From positions 3,672,501 to 3,736,500 of the forward strand of contig NZ_CP041091.1 of NCBI RefSeq assembly GCF_006494815.1: a stretch of DNA of 64,000 bases, given 5' to 3'. Made by a program: the position numbers and the translations under genes. This document shows, in pieces, positions 16,737-25,566 of this stretch. Under the pieces are notes generated by a model that made no database searches, was not told where the DNA came from, and saw only the letters and a program-made list of their open reading frames with translations. The number at the start of each line of letters is the position of its first letter. Position 1 is the stretch's first letter. This DNA comes from Nocardioides sambongensis (GTDB taxonomy: Bacteria > Actinomycetota > Actinomycetes > Propionibacteriales > Nocardioidaceae).

Positions 16737-18015
16737 CCCCCGGCGATCCCGCGGAGGCGTTCGCCCGTGTCCAGGCCGAGCACGAACGCTGCTTCTGGCT
16801 CGACGGCGGCGGCGCCCGCGACTGGTCCAGCGGCCGGTCGGTGCTCGGGTGGCTCGACGCCGACGACGTGTCGCTCAGCTATCACGCGGCGCGTCGCGAG
16901 GTCACCCGCCACGTTGGCGGACGGGCCGAGGTCGTCGGGGACGACCCGTTCGTCGTACTGGAGACGGAGTTGGCGGCCGGCGGACCGACGGACCAGTGGT
17001 TCGGCTACTTCGGGTACGCCGCCCGCCCCGACCTCCCCGCGGCGCCGGACCCGCACCTGCCCGACGCGGTGTGGATGCGGCCGGGGCACCTGCGGACGTT
17101 CGAGCGGCCGGGGGACACGGCGCTCGACCCGCTCACCCGGCTCGCCCCGCTCCCGCCTCGGGCCTCCGACCCTACCCTCCCGTCGCCTACCTCGATGCTT
17201 TCGCCGAGGTCCAGGAGCACCTGCACGCCGGCGACTCCTACGAGGTCAACCTGACCCACCGGCTGGAGCGGACCAGCCCGCTCGGCCCCGGCGAGGTCTA
17301 CCAGCGGCTGCGGGCGCTCAACCCGGCGCCGTACGCGGGCTTCCTGCAGCACGACGTGGCCGGGGCGCGGGCGTGGCTGCTCAGCTCCAGCCCCGAGCGC
17401 TATGCGCTGCTCACCGACGACCGCACGCTGGAGGCGAAGCCGATCAAGGGCACCACGCCGCGCGACCCGGCCCCGGCCGCGGACGAGGCGGCACGGGACC
17501 GGCTCCGCACCGACGAGAAGTTCACGGCGGAGAACCTGATGATCGTCGACCTGCTCCGCAACGACCTGGCCGGCGTGTGCGAGGTCGGCAGCGTCGAGGT
17601 GCCGCACCTGATGGAGGTGGAGTCCTACGCGTCGGTGCACCAGCTGGTCTCCACGGTCCGCGGTCGGCTGCGCCCCGACGTGGGCACGGTCGCGGCGCTG
17701 CGCTCGCTCTTCCCGGCCGGGTCGATGACCGGCGCACCCAAGCTGCGCACGATGCAGATCATCGACGCCGTCGAGGCCACCCCGCGGGGCGTCTACGCCG
17801 GTGCGTTCGGATGGGTGGCCGGCGATGGCCGGGCGGATCTCGGCGTGGTGATCCGGAGCCTGACCACCGCCGGCGACGGCACCTACCGGATCGGCACCGG
17901 CGGCGGGATCACCGTCGCCAGCGCCGCCGCGGAGGAGTACGCCGAGACCCGCTGGAAGGCCGAGCGGGTGCTGGCCGCGCTCGACGGACCCGGGACGCTC
18001 AGCGCAGGTCGGTGA
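16733..18015 (+). CDS. pabB: Aminodeoxychorismate synthase component I (frameshifted)
   Basis: About 427 residues. The N-terminal half has WFGYFGYAARPDLP; the catalytic half has HAGDSYEVNLTHRLE, LSSSPERY, the PabB-type PIKGTTPRD (TrpE has PIAGTRPRG), KFTAENLMIVDLLRNDLAGV and GSMTGAPKLRTMQIID. It turns chorismate plus ammonia into 4-amino-4-deoxychorismate. The frame breaks near 17170 (CCC run), where RASD must continue as PYPPVAYLDAFAEVQ. The start GTG overlaps the pabA stop. The 3' end overlaps the convergent reductase gene by 17 bases. Confidence 0.85.
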
Positions 18016-19213
18016 GCTCGGCCGGGTTGACCACCGTGCCGACGATCTCGCGCAACCGGTCGTCCTTCTCCCAGATGTTGACCGCCATCGCGGCGCTCAC
18101 CCGGTGCTGCGCGTCGAGCCAGTAGGCGATGAACTCGTTGTCGTCCAGCGACCCGCGGATCTCGACGGTGTCGGACGCCGAGCCGTGGCCGACGTACTCC
18201 ATGCCGAACTCGAACTGGTCGGTGTAGAAGTACGGCAGCCAGTCGTAGCCGACCTCCTGACCGAGCATCGACTTGGCCACCGCCTTGCCCTGGCGGATCG
18301 CGTTGTCCCAGTGCTCCACCCGCAGCGGCCCGAGGACGGTGTTGACCGCGAGGGCGACGTCACCGGCGGCCCACACCTGCGGGTCCGTGGTGCGCAGGTG
18401 CTGGTCGACGGTGATGCCGCCGCCGTCGGCGGGGGAGGCGACCCCGAGACCGGCCCGCTCGGCGAGCTCGACCCGCGGCGCGGCACCGATCGCGACGACG
18501 ACCAGGTCGGCCTCCTCGACGCCGTCCGCGGTGCGCACGCCGGTCGGTGCGGCGTCGGGCTGTCCGCCGACGGTCTCGATCCCGAGCACCTCCACCCCGG
18601 TGCGCACGTCGACGCCGTGCTGGCGGTGCAGCGCGACGAGGTGGTCGGCGAGCCGGGGTCCGAGCACGCCCCGCAACGGCTGCTCGGCCTGCTCCAGCAC
18701 GGTCGTCTCCATCCCGGCGTTGCGCGCGGCCGCGGCCAGCTCCAGGCCGATCCAGCCGCCGCCGATGAAGATCGCGCGCCCACCGGACCCGAACGCCTCC
18801 AGCAGGCCGTCGGCGTCCTCCACCGTCCGCAGGTACGACGCCCCGCCGGCCCCCGGCAGATCCGGCACCCGTGGCTCCGCACCGGTGGCCAGCAGCAGCG
18901 CGTCGTACTCCAGCGTCTCGCCGCCGGAGACCGACACCGTGTGTGCGGCCAGGTCGACGGCGGTGGCCTCGGTGCCGGTGAGGAGACGGACGTCGTGCTC
19001 GTCGTACCAGGCCTGGTCCTGGACCAGCGCGTCGTCGAACGACTTGTCGCCGCTCAGGTAGGACTTGGAGAGCGGTGGGCGCTCGTAGGGCAGGTGGGGC
19101 TCGGCGCCGACCAGGGTGATCGCGCCCGTGTAGCCCTCCTCGCGCAGGGTGGTGATGGCGGTGGCGCCGGCGAGGCCGCCACCGATGACGACGATCTTCT
19201 GCGGCTCGCTCAT
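17999..19213 (-). CDS. NAD(P)/FAD-dependent ferredoxin reductase-like oxidoreductase
   Basis: 404 residues with two Rossmann motifs: FAD-binding IVVIGGGLAGATAITTLRE at the N-terminus and NAD(P)-binding AIFIGGGWIGLELAAAARN near residues 140-158, plus the WAAGDVALA FAD motif. It has the length and layout of rubredoxin/rhodocoxin/putidaredoxin reductases, which pass electrons to ferredoxins for P450s or dioxygenases. No ferredoxin or P450 gene is beside it, so the partner is not known. It also resembles AIF-family reductases. Confidence 0.85.
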   Translation of the reverse strand: MSEPQKIVVIGGGLAGATAITTLREEGYTGAITLVGAEPHLPYERPPLSKSYLSGDKSFDDALVQDQAWYDEHDVRLLTGTEATAVDLAAHTVSVSGGETLEYDALLLATGAEPRVPDLPGAGGASYLRTVEDADGLLEAFGSGGRAIFIGGGWIGLELAAAARNAGMETTVLEQAEQPLRGVLGPRLADHLVALHRQHGVDVRTGVEVLGIETVGGQPDAAPTGVRTADGVEEADLVVVAIGAAPRVELAERAGLGVASPADGGGITVDQHLRTTDPQVWAAGDVALAVNTVLGPLRVEHWDNAIRQGKAVAKSMLGQEVGYDWLPYFYTDQFEFGMEYVGHGSASDTVEIRGSLDDNEFIAYWLDAQHRVSAAMAVNIWEKDDRLREIVGTVVNPAELTDLR

Positions 19214-19253
19214 GTCCCCATCGTGCTGGGCGGACGGCCGCGAACCAAGGGCG

Positions 19254-19868
19254 TCAGGACGAGGGGGTCGGCGACGCGTCGTCCGCGGGCTGCTCGACGC
19301 CGATCCCGGCGTCGTTGGCGTGGCCGGCGACCGCGGTCAGCGTGGCCTCCACGGCCGCGACGACGGCGTCCACGTCGTACGGCTTCGGGTCGACCACGTT
19401 GACCACCTGGAACAGGTCGCCGGTCTCCACGAAGCCGGTGACGTAGAGCTGCTTCTTCCGGGCGTCGACGACGACCCGGGCGGCATCGGCCCCCTCGATC
19501 TCCGGCTCCCGCACGTCGGCGGTGTCCTGCTGGCCCATCGCGTCCCAGAGCTGGTCGAGGTCGCCGTCGAACAGCTGGTAGTTGACCGAGACCACCGGGT
19601 CGCCGGAGTCGCCGGCCGGGGCGAACCGGCAGTCCGGCTCGGTCGCGGTGCCGTTCCGCTCGGTGGTCCGGATCCCGAACTGCTCCTGGATGAACGCGGC
19701 GTCCAGGGTGTCGCACGGGTTCCACAGCGCCGGGGTCTCGGAGGGCAGGTCGGGCTGGGCGGACGACGCCTCGTCGTCCCCGCAACCGGCCAGCAGCAAC
19801 GGCAGGCCGAGGGCGACCAGGGCGGCCCCGATCCGGCGGCCCCGGCCGGTGGCTCCGGGATCAGGCAT
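19254..19868 (-). CDS. DUF3558-like lipoprotein
   Basis: 204 residues from the ATG at 19868, which overlaps the histidine kinase stop. A signal peptide with lipobox LLLAGC ends at about residue 28, so it should be anchored to the outer face of the membrane. The mature part starts with NPCDTLDAAFIQEQFGI, typical of DUF3558 proteins of actinomycetes. It has two further cysteines and an acidic tail. As it is the last gene of the response regulator-kinase unit, it may be a sensor partner for the kinase; no function is established. Confidence 0.75.
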   Translation of the reverse strand: MPDPGATGRGRRIGAALVALGLPLLLAGCGDDEASSAQPDLPSETPALWNPCDTLDAAFIQEQFGIRTTERNGTATEPDCRFAPAGDSGDPVVSVNYQLFDGDLDQLWDAMGQQDTADVREPEIEGADAARVVVDARKKQLYVTGFVETGDLFQVVNVVDPKPYDVDAVVAAVEATLTAVAGHANDAGIGVEQPADDASPTPSS

Positions 19869-21270
19869 CCTCGCGCTCCCGTCCGGGCAGCCGGAGCACC
19901 AGACGCGCGCCGCCGCTGGCGTTCTCGGTGGCCTGGACCGACCCGGAGTGCCGGCCGGCCACCTGGTGCACGATGGAGAGGCCGAGCCCCGACCCGGGCA
20001 TCGTCCGGGCGTCCGGCGAGCGCCAGAACCGGTCGAAGACCCGGGTGCGGTCGGCCTCCGCGATCCCCGGTCCCTGGTCGTCGACGGTGAGCACACCATC
20101 GCTGAGTCGGACGGTCACCTGGCCTCCTTCGGGGCTCCACTTGGCGGCGTTGTCGAGCAGGTTGGTCACCGCACGCTCCAGCTCGGCGGCGTCGCCCTCG
20201 ACCCACCACGGACGGGTGAAGACCTCGAAGGCGACGCCCGGGGCGCGGCGCCGGACCCGCTGCACGGCGTGGTCGACCACCTCGGCCAGGTCGAGCGGCT
20301 CGACCTGCACCGGGGCCGGCTCCTCGCGGGCCAGGGCGGTGAGGTCGCCGATCAGCGTGGTCAGCTCCTCGATCTGGGCGCGCACGTCGGCGAGCAGCTC
20401 GGCCCGCGCGCTCTCCGGCAGCGTGCCCGGGTCGTCGTCGGCCATGGTGAGCAGCTCGATGTTGGTGCGCAGCGCGGTGAGCGGCGTGCGCAGCTCGTGG
20501 CTCGCGTCGGCGACCAGCTGGCGCTGCCGCACCCGGGACGCGTCGAGCGCGGTGAGCATGTGGTTGAACGCGGTGGCGAGGCGGGCGATCTCGTCGTCGC
20601 CCTCCACCCGCAGCGGGGTGAAGTCCTCGGTGCGGGCGACGTTCTCCACCGCGGAGGTGAGGCGGCGCACCGGGCGCAGGCCGTTGCTGGCCACCCCCCA
20701 CCCGGCGAACGCCGCGGTGATCACGCCGAGCACGCCGAAGGCGAGGGTCACCCAGCCCAGCCGCGCCAGGATCCGGTCCTGCCGTTCCAGGGACTGGGCG
20801 AAGATCAGCGCGGTGCCGTCCTGCTGGGTCGGCACCGCCACCACCCGGTAGCGCTGGCCGGCGATCAGCACGGTGCGCAGGCTGGAGTCGCTCTTGCCCT
20901 GGGCCACCGCGAGCTCCTCGCGGCCCAGCTCGATGTCCGTGCCGCGGTCGAGGATCCGGCCGTGGCCGTCCTCGTCGAGGAAGGCGATCCGCACGTCGGC
21001 GGCGCCGATCGCCCACGACGGCACCGCCTCCCGGGTGCCGAGGGTGAGCAGGGTGTCGGTGCTCGCCGCGGCCTCCGCCCGGTCCTGCAGCGCGTCGTCG
21101 AGGCTGTGCTGCATCTGGACCCGTGCGGTGACGTAGGCGCCGACCGCGACGAACGCGACGGAGAGACCAACCGCCATCGTGGTCAGCAGCACCACCCGGC
21201 TGGCCAGCGACCGGCGGTAGTGCCAACGCCCGTCGGGTCCGTGACCGAGCGCCGTGGTCCGCGATCTCAT
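19861..21270 (-). CDS. Sensor histidine kinase (MprB-like)
   Basis: 469 residues. A first membrane segment at about 26-47, an extracytoplasmic loop of about 110 residues, a second segment at about 163-183, then HAMP, the HisKA motif DASHELRTPLTALRTNIELL (phospho-His in the middle) and HATPase motifs NLLDNAAKWSP, DQGPGI and GSGLGLSIVHQVA. It probably senses an envelope signal and phosphorylates the response regulator just upstream. The layout resembles MprB/CseC, but the specific ortholog is not certain. The lipoprotein gene downstream may be a signal partner. Confidence 0.88.
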   Translation of the reverse strand: MRSRTTALGHGPDGRWHYRRSLASRVVLLTTMAVGLSVAFVAVGAYVTARVQMQHSLDDALQDRAEAAASTDTLLTLGTREAVPSWAIGAADVRIAFLDEDGHGRILDRGTDIELGREELAVAQGKSDSSLRTVLIAGQRYRVVAVPTQQDGTALIFAQSLERQDRILARLGWVTLAFGVLGVITAAFAGWGVASNGLRPVRRLTSAVENVARTEDFTPLRVEGDDEIARLATAFNHMLTALDASRVRQRQLVADASHELRTPLTALRTNIELLTMADDDPGTLPESARAELLADVRAQIEELTTLIGDLTALAREEPAPVQVEPLDLAEVVDHAVQRVRRRAPGVAFEVFTRPWWVEGDAAELERAVTNLLDNAAKWSPEGGQVTVRLSDGVLTVDDQGPGIAEADRTRVFDRFWRSPDARTMPGSGLGLSIVHQVAGRHSGSVQATENASGGARLVLRLPGREREDA

Positions 21271-21289
21271 GCCGGTGCGTCAGCCATCC

Positions 21290-22012
21290 TCACGCGTCGG
21301 CCGCCTTCAGCACGTAGCCGATCCCGCGGACGGTGTGGATCAGCCGGGACTCGCCCTCGGCCTCGGTCTTGCGGCGCAGGTAGCCGACGTAGACCTCCAG
21401 GGAGTTGGCGGTGGTCGGGAAGTCGAAGCCCCAGACCTCCTCCAGGATGAAGCTGCGGTCCAGCACCCGGCGCGGGCGCCGCAGGAACATCTCCAGCAGG
21501 GTGAACTCGGTCCGGGTCAGCTCGATCGACCGGCCGCCCCGGGTCACCTCGCGGGTGGTCACGTTCATCGTCAGATCGGCGAAGGAGAGGATCTCCTCCT
21601 CCTCGCCGGGCTCGGCCGGCACCACGCGCCGCAGCAGCGCCCGCAGCCGTGCGAGCAGCTCCTGGAGCGCGAACGGCTTGGTCAGGTAGTCGTCGGCCCC
21701 GGCGTCGAGGCCCTCCACCCGGTCGCCGACGGCGTCGCGGGCGGTCAGCACCAGGATCGGTACGTCGTTGCCCGCCTCGCGCAGCGCCCGGGTCGTCTCC
21801 AGCCCGTCCAGCCGCGGCATCATCACGTCCATCACGACCACGTCGGGCGCCACCGACGCGATCCCCGCGAGCGCTTCGGCGCCGTCACCGGCCAGGTGCA
21901 CGTCGTAGCCGTTGAACTCCAGCGAGCGGCGCAGCGACTCCCGGACGGCGCGGTCGTCGTCGACGACGAGGACGCGGTGGGGGGTGGGCGTGGTGGACAC
22001 GGCGTCCATCAT
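21290..22012 (-). CDS. OmpR-family response regulator (MprA-like)
   Basis: 240 residues: receiver domain with the acidic pair VDDD, phospho-acceptor Asp in [13 protein letters not shown], conserved Thr in LVLTARD and Lys in YLTKPF; then an OmpR winged helix ([21 protein letters not shown] to [12 protein letters not shown]). It is the first gene of the kinase unit, 19 bases ahead of the kinase start. It resembles MprA, the envelope-stress regulator of mycobacteria. The start may be at either of two adjacent ATG codons (22012 or 22009). Confidence 0.88.
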   Translation of the reverse strand: MMDAVSTTPTPHRVLVVDDDRAVRESLRRSLEFNGYDVHLAGDGAEALAGIASVAPDVVVMDVMMPRLDGLETTRALREAGNDVPILVLTARDAVGDRVEGLDAGADDYLTKPFALQELLARLRALLRRVVPAEPGEEEEILSFADLTMNVTTREVTRGGRSIELTRTEFTLLEMFLRRPRRVLDRSFILEEVWGFDFPTTANSLEVYVGYLRRKTEAEGESRLIHTVRGIGYVLKAADA

Positions 22013-22075
22013 GACGGATCGGTCTGAGCGGTCGCTGAGAACGCTCCGAGTGGTCGCGCGGTGCGGGTCGACGGG

Positions 22076-22945
22076 TCAGAGATAGCGGCTGGCCAGGGTG
22101 GCCGCGCGGGCGCCGTACTGGCCGCCGAAGAGGCAGGCGTGCACCAGGAGCGGGAAGAGCTGGTGGAAGCCGACCCGCTCCTCCCATCCGTCGGCCAGCG
22201 GGGTCGTCTCGGTGTAGGCCTCCAGCACCAGCGGCAGCTGCGGCAGGCCGAAGAGCGCGAGCATCGCCAGGTCGACCTCGCGGTGGCCGCCGTAGCCGGC
22301 GGGGTCGATGGCGAAGACCTGACCGCCCGCGCCCCACAGCACGTTGCCGTTCCACAGGTCGCCGTGCAGTCGCGCCGGAGACTCCTCCGGTACGACGTCG
22401 GCCACGCGCTCCACCGCCCGTTCCACCACCACCGCGTCCGCGGGCGAGACCAGCCCCTTGTCCCGCGCCACGCGCAGGTACGGCGTGATCCGCCGGGTCA
22501 CGTAGAACTCCGCCCAGGTCGCCGCGGGCTGGTTGTTCAGCGGCAGCCGGCCGATGTAGCCGTCCGGGTTCCCGTCGTACGCACCGAAGCCGGGGGCGCC
22601 GGCCGCGTGGGTGCGGGCCAGTGCGCGTCCGAAGCCGGCGGCGGCCTCGGCCTGCGGCCGGACGGTCTCGACCCAGTCCAGGACGAGGCAGTCCTCGGCG
22701 ACCGCGAGCACCTCGGGCACCGCCACGCCGTCGCCGACGTCGCCGAGCCAGCCGAGCCCGGCCGCCTCCCGCTCGAAGAGGCCGGGCAGCGGAGGGGTGA
22801 GGGTCTTCAGCAGGGCGGTGCGGCCGTTGGAGAGTCGCAGCTTGACCGCGGTGGCGATGTCGCCGCCGGCGATCGGGGAGGTCGCGATCACCGCGCTGCC
22901 GAGGAGCTGCTCGGCGCGCTCGGCGATCACAGGCTGTCGTGCCAC
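22076..22945 (-). CDS. Fructosamine kinase family protein
   Basis: 289 residues, complete. The kinase-fold signature is RLHGDLWNGNVLWG (catalytic loop with Asp and Asn) followed by FAIDPAGYGGHREVDLAML, the metal-binding Asp region typical of fructosamine kinase/ketosamine-3-kinase. It probably phosphorylates glycated amines to trigger their breakdown (protein deglycation); some family members have other small substrates. Monocistronic by spacing. The start at 22945 gives the family's usual N-terminus. Confidence 0.82.
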   Translation of the reverse strand: MARQPVIAERAEQLLGSAVIATSPIAGGDIATAVKLRLSNGRTALLKTLTPPLPGLFEREAAGLGWLGDVGDGVAVPEVLAVAEDCLVLDWVETVRPQAEAAAGFGRALARTHAAGAPGFGAYDGNPDGYIGRLPLNNQPAATWAEFYVTRRITPYLRVARDKGLVSPADAVVVERAVERVADVVPEESPARLHGDLWNGNVLWGAGGQVFAIDPAGYGGHREVDLAMLALFGLPQLPLVLEAYTETTPLADGWEERVGFHQLFPLLVHACLFGGQYGARAATLASRYL

Positions 22946-22981
22946 CTGTGCATCACCTCCGCGGTGCGGGGGCCGGCTCGT

Positions 22982-23395
22982 TCAGGCCTGGCCCTTGAGT
23001 GCCTTGGGGATCTCGCGACCCTGCTCGATCGCGCGTTCGGGTGCCTTGACCTTCTTGAACTTGCGGATGCCGACCCAGATGAAGACCGCGGCGGCGAAGA
23101 CGTAGAGACCGAAGACGATCAGGAACGCCCAGTGCAGGTCGAGGCCGTCGCCGTTCCAGTGGATGAAGTAGGCGAGCGACACCGACAGCATGATGATCGC
23201 GAGGATCAGCAGGAAGACGGCGACGGCGAAGAACGCCGCGCCCGCGCCACCGGCGGTGACGCTGACCTTCAGCTCGGACTTGGCGAGCTGGATCTCCTTG
23301 CGCAGCAGTGTGGAGAAGTCGGTCTGCGCGTCCTTGATCAGTCGCCCGATGGTCGGCTCTTCCGGGCGCTGGTCGGTGAGCGGGTCGGTGGCCAT
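22982..23395 (-). CDS. Phage holin family (holin-X, PF07332-like) membrane protein
   Basis: 137 residues from the ATG at 23395. It has an amphipathic N-terminal helix (LIKDAQTDFSTLLRKEIQLAKSEL) and two membrane segments (AAFFAVAVFLLILAIIMLSV and WAFLIVFGLYVFAAAVFIWV), then a basic tail. This pattern is that of actinobacterial 'holin-X' proteins, which are chromosomal membrane proteins of unknown function and not evidence for a prophage. It is divergent from nhaA. Confidence 0.75.
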   Translation of the reverse strand: MATDPLTDQRPEEPTIGRLIKDAQTDFSTLLRKEIQLAKSELKVSVTAGGAGAAFFAVAVFLLILAIIMLSVSLAYFIHWNGDGLDLHWAFLIVFGLYVFAAAVFIWVGIRKFKKVKAPERAIEQGREIPKALKGQA

Positions 23396-23404
23396 GCGGC
23401 CGAC

Positions 23405-23422
23405 CCTACCCATATCGGTAGG
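23405..23422. promoter_or_regulatory. Inverted repeat in the holin-X/nhaA divergent region
   Basis: CCTACC, 6 nt (CATATC), GGTAGG: perfect 6-bp arms 10 bases upstream of the holin-X start codon and 77 bases before nhaA. A plausible operator for either gene; no known consensus. Confidence 0.3.
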
Positions 23423-23498
23423 ATCGCTGACAGGTGAGCCGGGAAGTCTGGTCGGCGCTGACCGGCCCTGCCCGCACATCGACCCCCGGAGGAATCCG

Positions 23499-24929
23499 TT
23501 GCCCCTCTCCCAGCATCCCGAACGAGCTCCCGAGGAGCTCTGGCGCCAGGGACCGACCTACCTCGCCAGTGACCGGCGTCTGGCCAAGTACGTCGCCAGG
23601 CCGATCCGCGAGTTCCTGCACATCGAGGCTGGCGGCTCCCTGCTGCTGCTCGCCGCCACGATCGCGGCTCTGCTCTGGGTGAACCTGCCCTTCGACGGCT
23701 GGGCCGAGGCGTACGAGAACTTCTGGCACACGCCGCTGAGCATCGAGGTCAGCGGCTTCCACCTCGAGGAGGACCTGCACCACTGGGTCAACGACGGCCT
23801 GATGGCGATCTTCTTCTTCGTCGTCGGACTCGAGATCAAGTACGAGATCGTCCACGGCGACCTGCGCGACCCGAAGACGGCGGCGATGCCGATCGTCGCC
23901 GCGATCGGCGGCATGGCGGTGCCGGCCGGCCTCTACTTCGCGATCGCCGGCAGCGGCGAGACCGCGTCGGGCTGGGGCATCCCGATGGCCACCGACATCG
24001 CGTTCGCGGTCGGCGTGCTGGGCGTGCTCGGCCGGCGGATCCCGTCCACCGCACGCCTCTTCCTGCTCACCCTGGCGATCGTGGACGACATCGGCGCGAT
24101 CATCGTGATCGCGGTCTTCTACACCAGCGACCTCTCCCTGGTGTGGCTCGGCATCGCGATCGCCCTGCTGGCCGTGATGGCCGCGCTGCGGGCGGTGCGG
24201 GTCTGGTCCGGCGTCGTGCACGCCGTGCTGGCGGTGACCATCTGGTACGCGATGCTCGAGTCCGGGGTGCACGCCACCCTGGCCGGCGTGGCGGTCGGCC
24301 TGCTGACCCCGGCGATCGCGCTGCTCGAACCCCGGGTGGCCAAGGACTATGCGGTCACCGCCTTGAAGGACCGCGACCTGGACGCGGAGGAGGTGCACCG
24401 GCTGCGCTTCCTGCTGGAGGAGTCCGTGCCGGTCGCCGAGCGGCTCCAGTCGCGGCTGCATCCCGTGTCGTCCTACGTGGTGCTGCCGATCTTCGCCCTC
24501 GCCAACGCCGGGGTGGTGCTGACCGGCGGTGTCCTCGGCGACGCGGTCACCTCGACCGTCGCCCTGGCCATCGCGACGGGCCTGGTGATCGGTAAGCCGG
24601 TCGGCATCGCGCTGGCCTGCTTCATCGCGGTGAAGGTGGGCCTGGGCCGCCTGCCCGCCGGCACCACCTGGCCGCAGATCTTCGGCCTCGGATCGGTGGC
24701 CGGCATCGGGTTCACCGTCTCGCTCTTCATCGCCGAGCTCTCCTTCGACTCCGAGATGCTCACCGCCGACGCGAAGGTCGGCATCCTGCTGGCCTCGGTG
24801 GTCTCCGCGGTGATCGGCGTGGTGCTGCTGCTCGCGGTCACCCGCGGTGCGCCCGACGAGGACGACGTCGACGGCGCGGAGCCCGCGCCCGTGCCGGGCT
24901 CCGGCCACGGGCAGGACGCGCCGGTCTGA
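23499..24929 (+). CDS. nhaA: Na+/H+ antiporter NhaA
   Basis: 476 residues. The start is TTG at 23499, decided by a strong GGAGGA seven bases upstream; no ATG gives a fit. The N-terminal amphipathic segment is followed by about 11-12 membrane helices. The catalytic Asp pair is Asp196-Asp197 in LAIVDDIGAI. Other NhaA hallmarks are FFFVVGLEIKYE and GIPMATDIAFAVGVL. It extrudes sodium in exchange for protons at alkaline pH. The acidic C-terminal tail (DEDDVDGAEP) may be regulatory. Confidence 0.93.
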   Translation: MPLSQHPERAPEELWRQGPTYLASDRRLAKYVARPIREFLHIEAGGSLLLLAATIAALLWVNLPFDGWAEAYENFWHTPLSIEVSGFHLEEDLHHWVNDGLMAIFFFVVGLEIKYEIVHGDLRDPKTAAMPIVAAIGGMAVPAGLYFAIAGSGETASGWGIPMATDIAFAVGVLGVLGRRIPSTARLFLLTLAIVDDIGAIIVIAVFYTSDLSLVWLGIAIALLAVMAALRAVRVWSGVVHAVLAVTIWYAMLESGVHATLAGVAVGLLTPAIALLEPRVAKDYAVTALKDRDLDAEEVHRLRFLLEESVPVAERLQSRLHPVSSYVVLPIFALANAGVVLTGGVLGDAVTSTVALAIATGLVIGKPVGIALACFIAVKVGLGRLPAGTTWPQIFGLGSVAGIGFTVSLFIAELSFDSEMLTADAKVGILLASVVSAVIGVVLLLAVTRGAPDEDDVDGAEPAPVPGSGHGQDAPV

Positions 24930-24938
24930 CGGGTCGTT

Positions 24939-24971
24939 CCTGGGCTCCCCCGAGGAACGGTGGAGCCCAGG
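24939..24971. terminator. Hairpin downstream of nhaA
   Basis: CCTGGGCTCC and its exact complement (10 bp) around a 13-nt loop, starting 10 bases after the nhaA stop. An alternative short stem CGTTCCT/AGGAACG overlaps it. It lies between convergent genes. Confidence 0.6.
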
Positions 24972-25001
24972 CGGTGTGCCCTCAGACCCGGTGGGGCCGG
25001 C

Positions 25002-25418
25002 TCAGGCCTCGGGGAGGACCAGCCGGGAGCCCAGCACCCGGGTCACGGTGATCCGGACGGCCACCCGCTCGGGGTTGGGCTCCGGGGTGCGGTACCGGTC
25101 GGCGTACCGCTCGCAGGCGCGCGCCACCGATGCCTCGTCGGACAGCACCTCGCCGGTGCCGACCAGCGTGGACCAACGACCGCCGTCGACCTGGGTGACC
25201 GCCAGGCGCGGGTCGCGGCGCAGGTTGGTCACCTTCTGCGATCCGCGCCGGGTGATGATCCAGGCGCACTGCTGGTCCACGTCGACGGTCGCGCCGACGG
25301 GCACCAGGTGGGGTGCGCCGTCCCGGTCCAGCGTGGAGAGGCTGCACAGGTGCCGCTCGCTCCAGAAGTCCACCAGCGGTGCGGGCAGTGCGGACCAATC
25401 GGGCGTCCAGGCGGGCAT
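25002..25418 (-). CDS. Pyridoxamine 5'-phosphate oxidase-fold protein
   Basis: 138 residues from the ATG at 25418, which has a perfect AGGAGG six bases before it. An upstream in-frame reading to 25541 runs through a palindrome and is rejected. The split-barrel fold is recognised from FWSERHLCSLSTLDRDGAPHLVPVGATVD and SQKVTNLRRDPRLAVTQVDGGRW. Such proteins bind FMN or F420 and often reduce quinones, biliverdin or other substrates. Substrate and cofactor are not determinable here; the F420-type (Rv1155-like) is plausible. Confidence 0.78.
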   Translation of the reverse strand: MPAWTPDWSALPAPLVDFWSERHLCSLSTLDRDGAPHLVPVGATVDVDQQCAWIITRRGSQKVTNLRRDPRLAVTQVDGGRWSTLVGTGEVLSDEASVARACERYADRYRTPEPNPERVAVRITVTRVLGSRLVLPEA

Positions 25419-25434
25419 GCGTCCTCCTCGTGTT

Positions 25435-25544
25435 GAGTTGGGGGTTCGGTCCCCTCGAATAATGACCTCGGGCCCCTCGAGTCGTGAGTTCGGGCCCCGG
25501 AAAAGGCCCGAACCCCCGACTCGAGGGGCCCGAAAGCCCAACTC
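25435..25544. repeat. Large nested palindrome C between the PNPOx-fold gene and acs
   Basis: Inner stem: 28 bp with 2 mismatches (25469-25496 paired with 25505-25532) around an 8-nt loop. Outer arms GAGTTGGG (25435-25442) and CCCAACTC (25537-25544) close the structure. A further partial copy of the inner arm (GGGGGTTCGG, then CCCCTCGA) lies at 25440-25458. It follows the acs stop on the minus strand by 22 bases, so it may terminate acs, but it is far larger than a terminator needs to be. Confidence 0.75.
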
Positions 25545-25566
25545 GACCGTCTGGTCGCGGGCGGGG

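Noticed and set aside
22982..23395. Phage holin as sign of a prophage
   Set aside because: Actinobacterial holin-X family proteins are common chromosomal membrane proteins; no other phage genes nearby.
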